Source of the DNA: Rhizobium sp. EC-SD404
GTDB taxonomy: Bacteria > Pseudomonadota > Alphaproteobacteria > Rhizobiales > Rhizobiaceae
Reading direction: 5' to 3'
Assembly: GCF_902498825.1 (NCBI RefSeq)
Contig: NZ_LR701459.1
Span: 3,886,661 to 3,950,660 of the forward strand
DNA length: 64,000 nucleotides
A program made the translations under genes and the position numbers. The notes beneath the pieces are model-generated. The model saw only the letters and a program-made list of their open reading frames with translations, was not told the origin of the DNA and ran no database searches. Of this stretch, positions 27,722 through 37,744 are shown piece after piece (the stretch's first letter is position 1; each line of letters opens with the position of its first letter).

Positions 27722-28903
27722 ATGACATCCAAAACTTGGCGCACGGCAACCACGCTCGTTCACGGCGGCACCACGAGGTCCCAGCACGGCGAGACCTCCG
27801 AAGCCCTCTTCCTCACGCAAGGCTACGTCTACGAAAGCGCCGAAGCTGCCGAAGCGCGCTTCAAGGGCGAAGCGGAAGGCTTTATCTATTCCCGCTACGC
27901 CAACCCGACCGTCGACATGTTCGAAAAGCGCATGTGCGCGCTGGAAGGCGCTGAAGACGCCCGGGCGACCGCAACGGGCATGGCCGCCGTTTCCGCAGCG
28001 CTTCTGTGCCAAGTGAAGGCCGGCGACCATGTCGTGGCCGCGCGCGCGCTCTTCGGGTCCTGTCGCTGGGTCGTTGAAAAGCTGATGGCGCGCTACGGCG
28101 TCGAGACCACGTTGGTCGACGGCCGCGACATCGAGAACTGGAAGAAGGCCGTTCGCCCCAACACGAAAGTCTTCTTCCTCGAAAGCCCGACCAACCCGAC
28201 GCTGGAAGTCATCGACATCGCCGCAGTCGCGACGCTCGCCAACGAGATCGGTGCCCGCGTGGTCGTCGACAACGTCTTCGCAACGCCGCTCTTCCAGAAG
28301 CCGCTGGAGCTCGGCGCGCATATCGTCGTCTATTCGACCACCAAGCACATCGATGGCCAGGGCCGTTGTCTTGGCGGCGTGATCCTGTCCGACAAGGAAT
28401 GGATCGACGAGAACCTGCACGACTATTTCCGCCATACCGGCCCGTCCATGTCGCCCTTCAATGCCTGGACGATGCTGAAGGGCCTGGAGACGCTTCCCCT
28501 GCGCGTCCGTCAGCAGACGGAAAGCGCGACCCGCATCGCCGACGCGCTCGATGACCGCAAGGGCGTCAACCGCGTCATCTATCCGGGCCGGGCCGACCAT
28601 CCGCAGGCCGACATCATCGCCAAGCAGATGACCGGTGGCTCCACCCTGATCGCCATCGACGTGGACGGCGGCAAGGAGGCTTCATTCGCATTCCAGAACG
28701 CGCTCGAGATCATCCGCATCTCCAACAATCTCGGCGATGCCAAGAGCCTGATCACCCATCCGGCCACGACGACGCATAAGAACCTCGCCGAAGAGGACCG
28801 TCTGGAACTCGGCATCGGCGCCGGCACTTTGCGCCTGTCCGTCGGGCTCGAGGACACGGATGATCTGATCGAGGATATCGACCGGGCGCTTTCCGCGATG
28901 TGA
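27722..28903 (+). CDS. metZ: O-succinylhomoserine sulfhydrylase
   Basis: 393 residues of the Cys/Met metabolism PLP-dependent family. Visible are YSRYANPTVDMFE (about 57), ATGMAAVSAA (about 83), DNVFATPLFQ (about 180) and the PLP lysine in VYSTTKHIDGQGR (about 207-219, Lys in STTK). It makes homocysteine from O-succinylhomoserine (or O-acetylhomoserine) and sulfide. AAGG precedes the ATG by about 4 bases. The SAM-II riboswitch and leader terminator upstream imply repression when S-adenosylmethionine is plentiful. Confidence 0.94.
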   Translation: MTSKTWRTATTLVHGGTTRSQHGETSEALFLTQGYVYESAEAAEARFKGEAEGFIYSRYANPTVDMFEKRMCALEGAEDARATATGMAAVSAALLCQVKAGDHVVAARALFGSCRWVVEKLMARYGVETTLVDGRDIENWKKAVRPNTKVFFLESPTNPTLEVIDIAAVATLANEIGARVVVDNVFATPLFQKPLELGAHIVVYSTTKHIDGQGRCLGGVILSDKEWIDENLHDYFRHTGPSMSPFNAWTMLKGLETLPLRVRQQTESATRIADALDDRKGVNRVIYPGRADHPQADIIAKQMTGGSTLIAIDVDGGKEASFAFQNALEIIRISNNLGDAKSLITHPATTTHKNLAEEDRLELGIGAGTLRLSVGLEDTDDLIEDIDRALSAM

Positions 28904-28909
28904 CCGCGG

Positions 28910-29515
28910 TCAGCGGAACAGGTCGCTCGCCTCAACGATCCGCGACAGCGCCGTATAGAAGCAGAGGATCGCGAAGAAGATCGCGATCCAAGCAAAATAT
29001 CCGGGCAAAAGACAAAAGGCGAGGAAGACCAGCAGCGTCTCCGACGCCTCCGCCAGGCCCGTCGTGAAATAGAAGGATTTCACGCCGCGCGCTTCGGTCG
29101 AGAGCCCACGCTTTTGCGCAATGGTGGCAAAGGCAAGAAAGCTCGCACCGTTCACGTAGAAGGACAGAAGCAGCAGCCCTCCGGCGATGCCGTTCTGCTG
29201 GGGATCTTGGATGATGAAGGCTAGCGGAATGAAGCCGTAGAAAGCGAAGTCGAGAACGATATCGAGAAACCCGCCGAAATCGCTCGGCGCCGTCGCCCGC
29301 GCCACTGCGCCATCCAGGCCATCGAGCGCGCGGCTTGCCAGGATCAGGACGACCGCTGCGATAAACTGTTCCCAGATGATCGCGGCACCGGCGAAAACGC
29401 CGATCAGTAGCCCGGCGATCGTGACATGATCGGCTCTGATGCCCCAGCCGGCAAGCACTCGGCCAATTCGATCGAGGGTCGGCTGGATGATGGATTTGGC
29501 TGCCCCGTCCAGCAC
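28910..29515 (-). CDS. CDP-alcohol phosphatidyltransferase family protein
   Basis: 201 residues with about five membrane helices. The catalytic motif DG-x2-AR-x8-G-x3-D-x3-D is present: LDGLDGAVARATAPSDFGG followed by LDIVLD (about 66-88). Family members move a phosphatidyl group from CDP-diacylglycerol to an alcohol to make phospholipids; the acceptor alcohol is not predictable. Convergent with metZ, with stops 6 bp apart, and divergent from apaG. Confidence 0.85.
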   Translation of the reverse strand: MLDGAAKSIIQPTLDRIGRVLAGWGIRADHVTIAGLLIGVFAGAAIIWEQFIAAVVLILASRALDGLDGAVARATAPSDFGGFLDIVLDFAFYGFIPLAFIIQDPQQNGIAGGLLLLSFYVNGASFLAFATIAQKRGLSTEARGVKSFYFTTGLAEASETLLVFLAFCLLPGYFAWIAIFFAILCFYTALSRIVEASDLFR

Positions 29516-29705
29516 TGCTTCTGCCCCCGACGACGATATGTCACGCCGCTTTAGCGTCCTATCAGGCTTGTGGCCAGCGCCGCCGCGTCACGCTGCCGTG
29601 AGGAAGCCGTTAACACTACTGAAACTATGATTCTTGACGCGCCGTAGCCGCTGTAGAATATCAGCGGGAAAGCGAGGTCGCCTTTGCGACCCGGAAGGAA
29701 TGACC

Positions 29706-30098
29706 ATGTATCGCGCATTGACCCGCGACATCGAAGTAACGGTCGAGCCCTTCTACCTGGACGACCAATCGGACCCGGATGACAGCCGTTATGTCTGGGG
29801 CTATCGCATCGTGATTGCCAACAAGTCCGACACGGTCGTTCAACTGAAGAGCCGCTATTGGCACATCACCGACGAGCAGGGCCGTGTCGATGAGGTTCGC
29901 GGCCCGGGCGTCGTTGGCGAGCAACCAATTCTGCGCCCTGGCGACAGCTATGAATACCAGTCGGGCTGCCCGCTCGATACCCCGTCGGGCGTGATGTACG
30001 GCCTCTACGAGATGCAGTCGGAAAACGGGGAGAGCTTCGAGGTGGTCATCCCCGCATTTTCGCTGGATCGCCCAGGAGCGATGAGAACCCTCAATTGA
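29706..30098 (+). CDS. apaG: ApaG domain protein
   Basis: 130 residues from the ATG at 29706, preceded by GGAAGGA at a 6-base spacing. ATG at 29700 and a longer frame are less suitable. It covers the single beta-sandwich ApaG fold: [23 protein letters not shown] and the glycine-rich [20 protein letters not shown] (split around residue 85). ApaG is associated with Co/Mg resistance and Ap4A metabolism in enterobacteria; its molecular role is unclear. The stop overlaps the TTG start of the potassium transporter. Confidence 0.9.
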   Translation: MYRALTRDIEVTVEPFYLDDQSDPDDSRYVWGYRIVIANKSDTVVQLKSRYWHITDEQGRVDEVRGPGVVGEQPILRPGDSYEYQSGCPLDTPSGVMYGLYEMQSENGESFEVVIPAFSLDRPGAMRTLN

Positions 30099-31552
30099 GC
30101 GATGCGCTCGATTTCCGGCCGGTTTTCCTCGTCACAGGCACACTCCTTGCCGCTCTCGGGCTGGCCATGCTGGTTCCCGCGCTGGTTGGGTTCGCCGGTG
30201 GAGACCGGGACTGGTCTGTCTTCGTCGTCTGCTCGTTGATCACGACCCTCGTCGGAACATCGCTCTTTGCCGCTACGCGTGGAACGGCACAGGGACTGTC
30301 GCGCCGCCAGGCGCTGCTGATGACCGTGGTTTCGTGGCTGGCGCTCGTCTTCTTCGCATCCCTGCCCTTCGTCTGGACCGGCGTTTTGCCGAGCTACACC
30401 GACGCATTCTTCGAGAGCATGTCGGGACTGACGACGACAGGCGCGACCGTGATCATCGGGCTCGATACCACGTCTGTCGGCGTGCTGTTCTGGCGCGGCC
30501 TGCTACAATGGCTCGGCGGCCTCGGCATCATCGTCATGGCGATCGCTGTTCTGCCCATGCTGCAGATCGGCGGCATGCAATTGTTCAAGGCGGAAGCTTT
30601 CGACACGGCCGAAAAGATCCTGCCGCGCGCGCGCCAGATCTCAAGCTCCATCACGCTCGTATTCATCGGCATAACGCTGATCTGCGCCATGTGCTACGCT
30701 GCCGCCGGCATGGGCATGACCGATGCCGTCATCCATGCCATGACGACGGTCGCCACCGGCGGCTTCTCCACCAAGGATAGCTCCTTCGGATATTTCGACA
30801 GCGCCTCGATGGAGTGGATCGCGGTCTTTTTCATGATCGCCGGGTCGATTCCCTTCCTCCTCTACGTTCAACTGTTGCAGGGGCGGGCTCGCTCGCTCTT
30901 TGACGACGACCAGGTGCGGGCGTTCCTCTTGTTCGTTCTCGCCGCTTCGCTGATCGCCTGGGGAATCGCCGATCGAAGCGGCTACCACCAGGGCCACGAT
31001 GCGCTTCGACATGCGGCGTTCAACGTGATCTCCGTCGTCACCGGCACCGGCTATGCGTCGACGGATTACGGGCTGTGGGGCTCGCACGCCGTTGCCTTCT
31101 TCTTCGTCATCATGTTCGCCGGCGGATGTGCGGGATCGACGTCGTGCGGCATCAAGATCTTTCGCTTCATCGTCCTGTTCGAAGCGGTGCGGGAGCACAT
31201 CTACCGCGTGCTCTATCCGCACGGCATCTTTCGGCCGAAGTTCAATGGGCGACCGATCGAAGCCTCTGTCATCACATCCGTGATGAGTTTCTTCTTTCTG
31301 TTCATCATGGCATTCGCATTTCTATCGCTTGCCTTGATGATGACGGGTCTCGATATGACGACGGCCGTATCCGGCGCGGGTTCGGCGCTCTCCAATGTCG
31401 GTCCGGGCCTCGGCACCGTGATCGGGCCAGCCGGCAACTATGCCAGCCTCAACGACACCGCCAAATGGCTGCTGGCAGCGGGCATGTTTCTCGGCCGCCT
31501 GGAACTGTTCACCATCCTCGTGCTCTTCCTGCCCCGGTTCTGGCGGACCTGA
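30095..31552 (+). CDS. trkH: TrkH-family potassium uptake protein
   Basis: 485 residues and about ten membrane helices in the MPM-repeat plan of Trk/Ktr transporters. Pore-loop stretches are visible: [12 protein letters not shown] (about 107), [14 protein letters not shown] (about 215), [13 protein letters not shown] (about 315) and [12 protein letters not shown] (about 427). It imports K+ with a TrkA-type regulatory subunit, not encoded here. TTG at 30095 is the start, overlapping the apaG stop (TTGA) and implying coupled translation; AGGAG lies about 16 bases upstream. Convergent with the RND operon, stops 7 bp apart. Confidence 0.88.
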   Translation: MSDALDFRPVFLVTGTLLAALGLAMLVPALVGFAGGDRDWSVFVVCSLITTLVGTSLFAATRGTAQGLSRRQALLMTVVSWLALVFFASLPFVWTGVLPSYTDAFFESMSGLTTTGATVIIGLDTTSVGVLFWRGLLQWLGGLGIIVMAIAVLPMLQIGGMQLFKAEAFDTAEKILPRARQISSSITLVFIGITLICAMCYAAAGMGMTDAVIHAMTTVATGGFSTKDSSFGYFDSASMEWIAVFFMIAGSIPFLLYVQLLQGRARSLFDDDQVRAFLLFVLAASLIAWGIADRSGYHQGHDALRHAAFNVISVVTGTGYASTDYGLWGSHAVAFFFVIMFAGGCAGSTSCGIKIFRFIVLFEAVREHIYRVLYPHGIFRPKFNGRPIEASVITSVMSFFFLFIMAFAFLSLALMMTGLDMTTAVSGAGSALSNVGPGLGTVIGPAGNYASLNDTAKWLLAAGMFLGRLELFTILVLFLPRFWRT

Positions 31553-31559
31553 TCCGCCT

Positions 31560-34500
31560 TCAGAGAGACGCAGGCGACACGGCTGCACGGCGACCGTAGA
31601 TCGCCGACAGCGCGTTGCGAATATCGTAGCCGATCCCGATGAATGCCGGCACAAGCATAAGGACCAGCACCGTCGAGATACCGAGGCCGAACACGATCGT
31701 CACGGCCATGGGGATCAGGAACTGCGCCTGGATACTGGTTTCGAAGATGAGCGGACCGAGCCCGCCGATCGTCGTCAGAGATGTGAGAAGGACGGCCCGA
31801 AAACGATCGCGGCTGGCACCGATGGCGGCATCGTCCACGGGATCGCCCGCTTTCAGTCGCTCATCCAAGCGGTCGACCAGGATGATGGAATCGTTGACGA
31901 GAATCCCGCCAAGGCCGAGCAGGCCGATCAGCGACATGATCGTCAACGGAAATCCCATGAGCCAATGGCCAAAGATCGCACCGGCAAGACCGAAGGGAAT
32001 GATCAGCATCACCGCGATGGGACGCCAATAGCTGCCGAAGACCCAGGCAAGGATGATGTAGATCACCGTCAGCGCAGCCATGGTCGCAATCGTCAGGTCC
32101 GAGAATGCCTCCTCCTGCTCCTCCGCGCGCCCGCCGAAATTGAATTCGACGCCGTGCTCGGCGGCGATCAGATCAAGGCCACCGCCGCCCCTCACCTGCG
32201 CAAGAACCGCATCCGGCGTCGTTTGTGCCAGATCAACGTCGCCGGTCACCGACAGGGTCGATTGACCGTCCCGACGGCGGATCGAGGAAAAGCCCTGCCG
32301 CTCCGAAAGCGACACGACCTCGGTCAGCGGAACGTAGCTTCCGTCCGCCGTGCGCAGCTCGAAATTGCGGATCGCGCCGGACCCCTGCTGCCTCATCGTC
32401 TGACTGATGCGCACGGTCACTTCGTCGTCGCCGCGTGCGAAGCGGAACGGGATCGCGCCCTGGAAGGCATTGCGGATCTGCCGGCCAACTTCGTCGGTTG
32501 TGAAACCGAGCAGCGCGCCCCTCGTCGTCAGCTCCATCACCAGCTCGGGCTTGCCGTAGGGAAGGTCGTCCTCGACGCCGGAAACGCCGGGGATCGTGGC
32601 AAGCAACGCGATCACATCGTCCGACGCTGCCTTCAGCGAGCCGATACGGTCGCCCTGAAGCCGGATTTCGACGTCCCGCCCGGGTGGCCCAAGGCGCGCC
32701 TGAAAGATGGAGAAGCGTCGAACGCCGGCGATGTCCGGCGCGGCTTCCTCCCACGCGGCAACGATCTCAGGCGTGCGGATGGTTCGGGTCTCAGACGTTG
32801 TCAGCTGCACATTGATCCGCGCTGTCGTATCGCCGCTGCGGCCCGACGTGCCGAGGGTCGTGAACGTAGCGGCGATGAGTGCGCCTTCGCCGGCAAGGTC
32901 TCGTTCCGCCTCCCTCAGGGCGTTTTCGATGCGCCCGATCGCGGCGACGGCTTCGTCTTCCGGCAGGCCCGCATTGAAGACGATGCTACCCGAGATCGTT
33001 TCGGCCTCGGGAGATTCGAAAAAGACGAAGGGCACATGCTGGCCGCGCAGGAGCCCGACGCTGACGATCATCATCACGCCGACCGACAGCGCCACGGTCA
33101 CATAGCGCCAATGAAACGCCACGGAGACGACCCGGTCGAACGGCCCGTCGCGAAAGGCCTCGAAACGACGGTCGAAGCCTTCGCGGAAGCGGCTTTTCTG
33201 CGAGCCGGTCGATCCGGCGTCACGGCGCTGCAACTTTTGGATAGCGAATTCCAGCAATCCCGCGATGAGCAGCGCCACCGCCCCGATGATCGCCGCTTGG
33301 AATGCAGGCGCCAGACTAGCCAGCGCGAGTGAGGTCCGGCCAAGGAACGAGGCACTCTCTTCCGTCAGGCCCGATTGGCGCGACAGGAAGACGGCCGCCG
33401 CAAGGGTCAGCATCAGCGCGATGGCGAGATGGCGCCAATAGGACCAGCCGACCCGCCGCTTGCGCCCGAGCGAATGCGCCAGATGTCCCGGGAGCACGAA
33501 AAAGCATTCGACGAGGCTTGCCACCAAAACGGCAATGACAACGAGCGGCAAGGCGCTCATCATCTGGCCGATCGGTCCACCGAGGATCACGATAGGGGCG
33601 AATGCGGCCAGCGTCGTCGCCATGGCCGCGATCACCGGCGTCATGACCATGCCGACGCCATTCTCCGCTGCCGTCAGCGGGTCGTCGCCCATTTCCAGCC
33701 GCGTGTTGGTCTGTTCACCGACGACGATCGCATCGTCGACGATGATGCCGAGCATCATGATCAGCGCGAAGATAGAGATCATGTTGATCGACTGACCCGA
33801 CACGTACATGAGCCCGATCGTGGCCATGACCGCGACCGGAATGCCGGCGGCGACCCAGAGCGCGATCCGGAAGTCGAGGAACAGGAACAGCACCACGATG
33901 ACGACAAGCAACCCGCCGATGCCGTTCTCGATCAGCAACCACACCCGTTCTTCGAGCGCGTCGGACGCCACATCGTAAGTCTGAATCTCGACATTGGCGG
34001 GCAGCTGCGGCGTGAGGCTCGCGAGGTAGGTGTTGAGGATCGATGCGGTCTGCAGCGTATCGGCGTTGGCGGCGCGCTGGATGTCCAGTTCGATCGCCGG
34101 CGTGCCATCCGAGAAGCCGCGCTGCTCGTCGGGATCGTATCCACCATCGATGCGCGCAACGTCGCCGAGCGTCACGCGCTCGCCGGTCGGCAGGGTTTTG
34201 ATCTCCATGCTGGCAAGGCGGGCAGGCGTTTCCCGCTCCGCAATCAGCCGCACCTGGCGCTCGACCGAACCTTCCACGTTCCCCGAAGGCACGTCCCGGC
34301 TGTTTGCCGAAATCGCCTGCGATACTTCCTCGATGGTCATCCCGAGTCGACGAAGCTCCCGCTCGTCGATATCGACGACGATCTCGGGGCTGCGCAGTCC
34401 GGTGAATTCGATCCGGTCGATCCCGCGGGCGACAAGATCGTCGCGGATACGCTTGGCCCAATTTCGCTTCACGTCTTCGGATGCCGACCCGGTCACGGCG

Positions 34501-34982
34501 AGCTTGGCGACACCCTCGAAGAACTGCGCGCGAGTGACCCGCGGCGTCTCCACATCGGTCGGCAGGTTGGACACGCCGCGCACGGCGCTTTCCACTTCCG
34601 CCAGCGCGCGCTGCATGTCCGTGCCTTCGGCGAAGTCGAGCCGGATCGAGCCCGATCCCTCGCTCGCCGTGGACGACATGTCGTCGACGCCGTCGATATA
34701 ACGCACCGCCGGCTCGACCAGCGCCAACACGTTGCGCTCGACGTCTTCGGCACTCGAACCGGGCCAGGCAAGGGACACCGAAATGCTCGGCTGCTCGACA
34801 GGCGGGAAGAACTGGGTGTTGATCCGCGCCAGGCTGAAGAGCCCGAAGATGATCATCAGCGCCATCAGCATGTTGGCGGCATTGGGATGGCGCACGAACG
34901 TGCGAAGGATGCCGCCGCCTGCGGCGCGTCCGGCACGCTGGCGGGCTTCGACCATCGATTGGCGAATGGGAGAGCGGGCCAT
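31560..34982 (-). CDS. RND-family efflux pump permease (AcrB/HAE1-like)
   Basis: 1140 residues, with the twelve-helix RND plan and two large periplasmic loops. Typical stretches are the N-terminal NAANMLMALMIIFGLFSL, SISVSLAWPGSSAEDVE (about 65), the TM4 charged motif in MMLGIIVDDAIVVGEQ (about 412-427) and LGGILVNDSIILVDRLDE near the C-terminus. It exports drugs, lipids or other small molecules using the proton gradient. Its ATG follows the adaptor stop by 2 bp. No outer-membrane channel gene is adjacent, so a shared TolC-type channel is implied. Confidence 0.93.
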   Translation of the reverse strand: MARSPIRQSMVEARQRAGRAAGGGILRTFVRHPNAANMLMALMIIFGLFSLARINTQFFPPVEQPSISVSLAWPGSSAEDVERNVLALVEPAVRYIDGVDDMSSTASEGSGSIRLDFAEGTDMQRALAEVESAVRGVSNLPTDVETPRVTRAQFFEGVAKLAVTGSASEDVKRNWAKRIRDDLVARGIDRIEFTGLRSPEIVVDIDERELRRLGMTIEEVSQAISANSRDVPSGNVEGSVERQVRLIAERETPARLASMEIKTLPTGERVTLGDVARIDGGYDPDEQRGFSDGTPAIELDIQRAANADTLQTASILNTYLASLTPQLPANVEIQTYDVASDALEERVWLLIENGIGGLLVVIVVLFLFLDFRIALWVAAGIPVAVMATIGLMYVSGQSINMISIFALIMMLGIIVDDAIVVGEQTNTRLEMGDDPLTAAENGVGMVMTPVIAAMATTLAAFAPIVILGGPIGQMMSALPLVVIAVLVASLVECFFVLPGHLAHSLGRKRRVGWSYWRHLAIALMLTLAAAVFLSRQSGLTEESASFLGRTSLALASLAPAFQAAIIGAVALLIAGLLEFAIQKLQRRDAGSTGSQKSRFREGFDRRFEAFRDGPFDRVVSVAFHWRYVTVALSVGVMMIVSVGLLRGQHVPFVFFESPEAETISGSIVFNAGLPEDEAVAAIGRIENALREAERDLAGEGALIAATFTTLGTSGRSGDTTARINVQLTTSETRTIRTPEIVAAWEEAAPDIAGVRRFSIFQARLGPPGRDVEIRLQGDRIGSLKAASDDVIALLATIPGVSGVEDDLPYGKPELVMELTTRGALLGFTTDEVGRQIRNAFQGAIPFRFARGDDEVTVRISQTMRQQGSGAIRNFELRTADGSYVPLTEVVSLSERQGFSSIRRRDGQSTLSVTGDVDLAQTTPDAVLAQVRGGGGLDLIAAEHGVEFNFGGRAEEQEEAFSDLTIATMAALTVIYIILAWVFGSYWRPIAVMLIIPFGLAGAIFGHWLMGFPLTIMSLIGLLGLGGILVNDSIILVDRLDERLKAGDPVDDAAIGASRDRFRAVLLTSLTTIGGLGPLIFETSIQAQFLIPMAVTIVFGLGISTVLVLMLVPAFIGIGYDIRNALSAIYGRRAAVSPASL

Positions 34983-34984
34983 CG

Positions 34985-36415
34985 TCAGCCTCCGAACGCG
35001 CGCATCGCGCCCCGGCCGCCGGGTCGTCTACCGCCGCTGCGTTCACCGGCAGGCTCGACAGCCTCGGCGGCCGGCACCGCCTCTGCTTCTTCACCGGCGA
35101 TGCGTACGGCTAGGCCGTCGTCGGCCTCCGTCAGCCGCGTCGTCAGCACGCGCTCGCCCGGTTGCAGATCGCCCCGGAGCAACACCGTATCGCCCTGATA
35201 GGCCAAAACGGTCACCTCGCGGCGCTGAAGCACGCCCTCTTCGACGACATAGGCATGGCCGGGATCGTAAACCGCGCTCTCTGGCAGCTCGATAGTCTCG
35301 GCATAAAGCCGATCAGGTACGGACAGCGCGACGAAGGCGCCCGGCCGCAACTGCACGGCGTGGTCGCCCGGGGCCAGTCGCGCGAAGACCTCAACGCCAC
35401 CGCGGTCGGACGCTACCGTGGCGCCCAAGCGGTCGATCGTGCCTTCATAACGGTAGGTCTCCGTGCCGACGACCCAGGACGCCTCGATGACGCGCCCGAT
35501 AAGCGGCTCACCATCGGACGAGATCCGGCCGTATTGCGCATCGGTGAGCGTGAAGCGGGCTTCGAGCAACTGGTCGTCGTAAATTGAGGCGATAATGTCG
35601 GCGCTGCCGGCGATACGCCCCGGCTCCGCGATGGCTTCGGAGATCACACCGGCGAACGGCGCCGTCAGCGTCGTATTGGAAAGCGCGCGTTCGGCTTGGC
35701 GCACCAGCCATTCCTGACGCTCGATCTCCGCCTGCTGCTGATTGCGGCGCGCCTCCTCGACGATGAGGGCATTGCGGCTCTGGCTGACGGCTTGATTGCG
35801 CTGCGAGACGACGAGGCGGCGTTCATCCAGTTGCTGCTGCGTGCCGGCCCCACGGTCGGAAAGCGATTGCGCACGAAGCAGATCGCTTTCAGCGATCTCA
35901 AGCTGCAGTTCTGCGCTCTCCTGCTGATCGCGCTCGGCGGCAATGCGCGCATCGATCTCGCTCAGGACCGCCTGCGCCTGCGCCAGGCTCGCGCGTGCCT
36001 CGGTCAGCTGTCCTTCATAGGCGAAGGGGTCGATACGGGCGAGAAAATCGCCCTGCTCGATCCGCTGGCCGGCTCGCAACTGCGGGTTCACTTCGATGAT
36101 CTCGCCCGTCACCTGGGCGCGCAGATCGACCGTGCGCTGCGCGACGACGTCGCCATAGGCAAGGATATCGGGCCGATGGTCTTCAATCACGACGTCCTGT
36201 GCCGCCACCGCATAGATCGTCGGCGTGATCGGGCTCGGCACCCGCTCTGGACGCGCCGCGATGACCATCGTCATGACCACGTAGGATCCGACAAGGATCG
36301 CCAGCATCAGCGCGAACTGGAGCATGAAACGACCGGTACGCCGCATCGTCGAGCCGGACGCGGCATCGTTGACGCCATCGGTCAACACGGACTCGTCATG
36401 GGGAGAGATCAGCAT
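34985..36415 (-). CDS. RND efflux periplasmic adaptor subunit (membrane fusion protein)
   Basis: 476 residues. One N-terminal membrane anchor (about 31-55) is followed by a lipoyl half (QVTGEIIEVNPQLRAGQRI), a long coiled-coil hairpin rich in Gln/Glu/Arg (about 125-230), the second lipoyl half (TLTAPFAGVISE, about 245) and beta-barrel domains. It bridges the inner-membrane pump to an outer-membrane channel. The C-terminus is unusually Glu/Ala/Gly/Arg-rich. First gene of a two-gene operon. No regulator gene sits in the 237-bp gap upstream, where I see nothing else recognisable. Confidence 0.9.
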   Translation of the reverse strand: MLISPHDESVLTDGVNDAASGSTMRRTGRFMLQFALMLAILVGSYVVMTMVIAARPERVPSPITPTIYAVAAQDVVIEDHRPDILAYGDVVAQRTVDLRAQVTGEIIEVNPQLRAGQRIEQGDFLARIDPFAYEGQLTEARASLAQAQAVLSEIDARIAAERDQQESAELQLEIAESDLLRAQSLSDRGAGTQQQLDERRLVVSQRNQAVSQSRNALIVEEARRNQQQAEIERQEWLVRQAERALSNTTLTAPFAGVISEAIAEPGRIAGSADIIASIYDDQLLEARFTLTDAQYGRISSDGEPLIGRVIEASWVVGTETYRYEGTIDRLGATVASDRGGVEVFARLAPGDHAVQLRPGAFVALSVPDRLYAETIELPESAVYDPGHAYVVEEGVLQRREVTVLAYQGDTVLLRGDLQPGERVLTTRLTEADDGLAVRIAGEEAEAVPAAEAVEPAGERSGGRRPGGRGAMRAFGG

Positions 36416-36626
36416 AAGCGTGCTCCGTCACAATCATCGTCTGGGATAGTCGCGGGCTCGGCACTTTGGCCTTTTTGTCCCGCGAGAACCGCCATCCGAC
36501 CGACGTCCCCGGCGCACGGCTTTCATATCTGTTCAAGCTAGATGCCGAACGGATGAAGACAAGGCAAATTAAAGTTTTGTCATGTGTTCGGTGCTCGAAG
36601 CCGCGAGAGCTCGTGGCGAACGAATT

Positions 36627-36645
36627 GAGCCGCATGAAGCGGCTC
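36627..36645 (-). terminator. Weak terminator-like hairpin after hslO
   Basis: GAGCCGC (36627-36633) and GCGGCTC (36639-36645) pair around 5 bases, 8 bp beyond the hslO stop. On the minus strand only AATTCG follows, so termination strength is doubtful. Confidence 0.4.
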
Positions 36646-36652
36646 AAGATTG

Positions 36653-37675
36653 CTAGTGAATGCGGCTTTCGCTTTCCGCACCGCTTTCACCGAGTTCCTC
36701 GGGTTCGAACCGATACTCGGTCGAGCAGAACTCGCAGGTAACGGCGATCACGCCATCCTCGGTGCTATCGGCGATTTCATCGCTGGTGAAATTGTCGAGC
36801 ACCGACTTGATCTTGTCGCGCGAACACGTGCACCGGTCGAGGACAGGCGCCGGTTCGAAAACCCGCACCCCGCGCTCATGGAACAGCCGGAACAGAAGAC
36901 GCTCCGACCCGACAAGCGGATCGGTGAGCTCGTCGGCGTCGATGCTTTCCACCATGGCTACGGCTTCGACCCAGGCATCGTCGTGATCGATGCCTGTCGA
37001 CTCGAAATCGTCCGGCGCATCACCGCCCGGAAGGTCCCCTTGGCGCATGCGCTCCGGTGCATCGGGCAGGAACTGCACGATGACGCCACCGGCCCGCCAC
37101 TGGTGCCTCGGCTGCCCGTCTTGATCACGGTCATAAAGCTGCGCCACCGAAAGCCGAACTTTCGTCGGTATCTGCTCCGACTGCCGGAAATATGCGCCTG
37201 CAATCTCCTCCAGGGTCGCGCCATCGAGTTCGACGATACCCTGGTAGCGCTGCATGTATTCGCCCTGGTCGATCGTGAACGCCAGGATGCCCTTGCCGAG
37301 CAGCTCATGCGGCTCGAGCCGGTTTGCGGCGACAGCTTCGGCGAGCGCCTGCTCGTTGAAACGCGCATAGGCGCGCACGGCATCGGGCGTCGTGAAGTCT
37401 GCCACCAGCAGATCGACGGGCCCGTCACCTTGCGTCTGCACCATGAATTTGCCATCGAATTTCAGCGACGTGCCGATCAGCACCGTCAGCGTGATCGCCT
37501 CGGCGAGCAGGCGGGCGACTGGCTCGGGATAATCGTGCCGTGCCATGATCTTGTCGAGCATCGGGCCGAGTTGAACGGCACGGCCGCGCGCATCGAGCGC
37601 CTCCACCTGGAAGGGCAGGACGTGATCGTCGCCGGCATAGTCAAACTCGCCCAATCTGGGGCTTTGGTCATTCAT
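36653..37675 (-). CDS. hslO: Redox-regulated molecular chaperone Hsp33
   Basis: 340 residues from the ATG at 37675 (MNDQSPRLG), which has GGAGA at a 7-base spacing; an 11-residue longer frame has no such site. The C-terminal zinc centre is present as CTCS (CXC, about 264) and CEFC (CXXC, about 297). On oxidative stress these cysteines form disulfides and the protein becomes an ATP-independent holdase in the cytoplasm. It is the last gene of argD-argF-hslO, an arrangement conserved in rhizobia. It is somewhat longer than the about 290-residue enterobacterial protein, as usual in this group. Confidence 0.93.
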   Translation of the reverse strand: MNDQSPRLGEFDYAGDDHVLPFQVEALDARGRAVQLGPMLDKIMARHDYPEPVARLLAEAITLTVLIGTSLKFDGKFMVQTQGDGPVDLLVADFTTPDAVRAYARFNEQALAEAVAANRLEPHELLGKGILAFTIDQGEYMQRYQGIVELDGATLEEIAGAYFRQSEQIPTKVRLSVAQLYDRDQDGQPRHQWRAGGVIVQFLPDAPERMRQGDLPGGDAPDDFESTGIDHDDAWVEAVAMVESIDADELTDPLVGSERLLFRLFHERGVRVFEPAPVLDRCTCSRDKIKSVLDNFTSDEIADSTEDGVIAVTCEFCSTEYRFEPEELGESGAESESRIH

Positions 37676-37744
37676 CGGGTTTCTCCGGGGAACAAGTGCC
37701 GGCAACAAGCGCTCGGCTGAACTATTTGCCGGATATTTAGGTAC

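Noticed and set aside
31440..35198. Two very long plus-strand frames (600+ codons) opposite the RND efflux genes
   Set aside because: High-GC shadows of the real minus-strand genes: no ribosome sites, Arg/His/Asp-rich composition, no domain signs.
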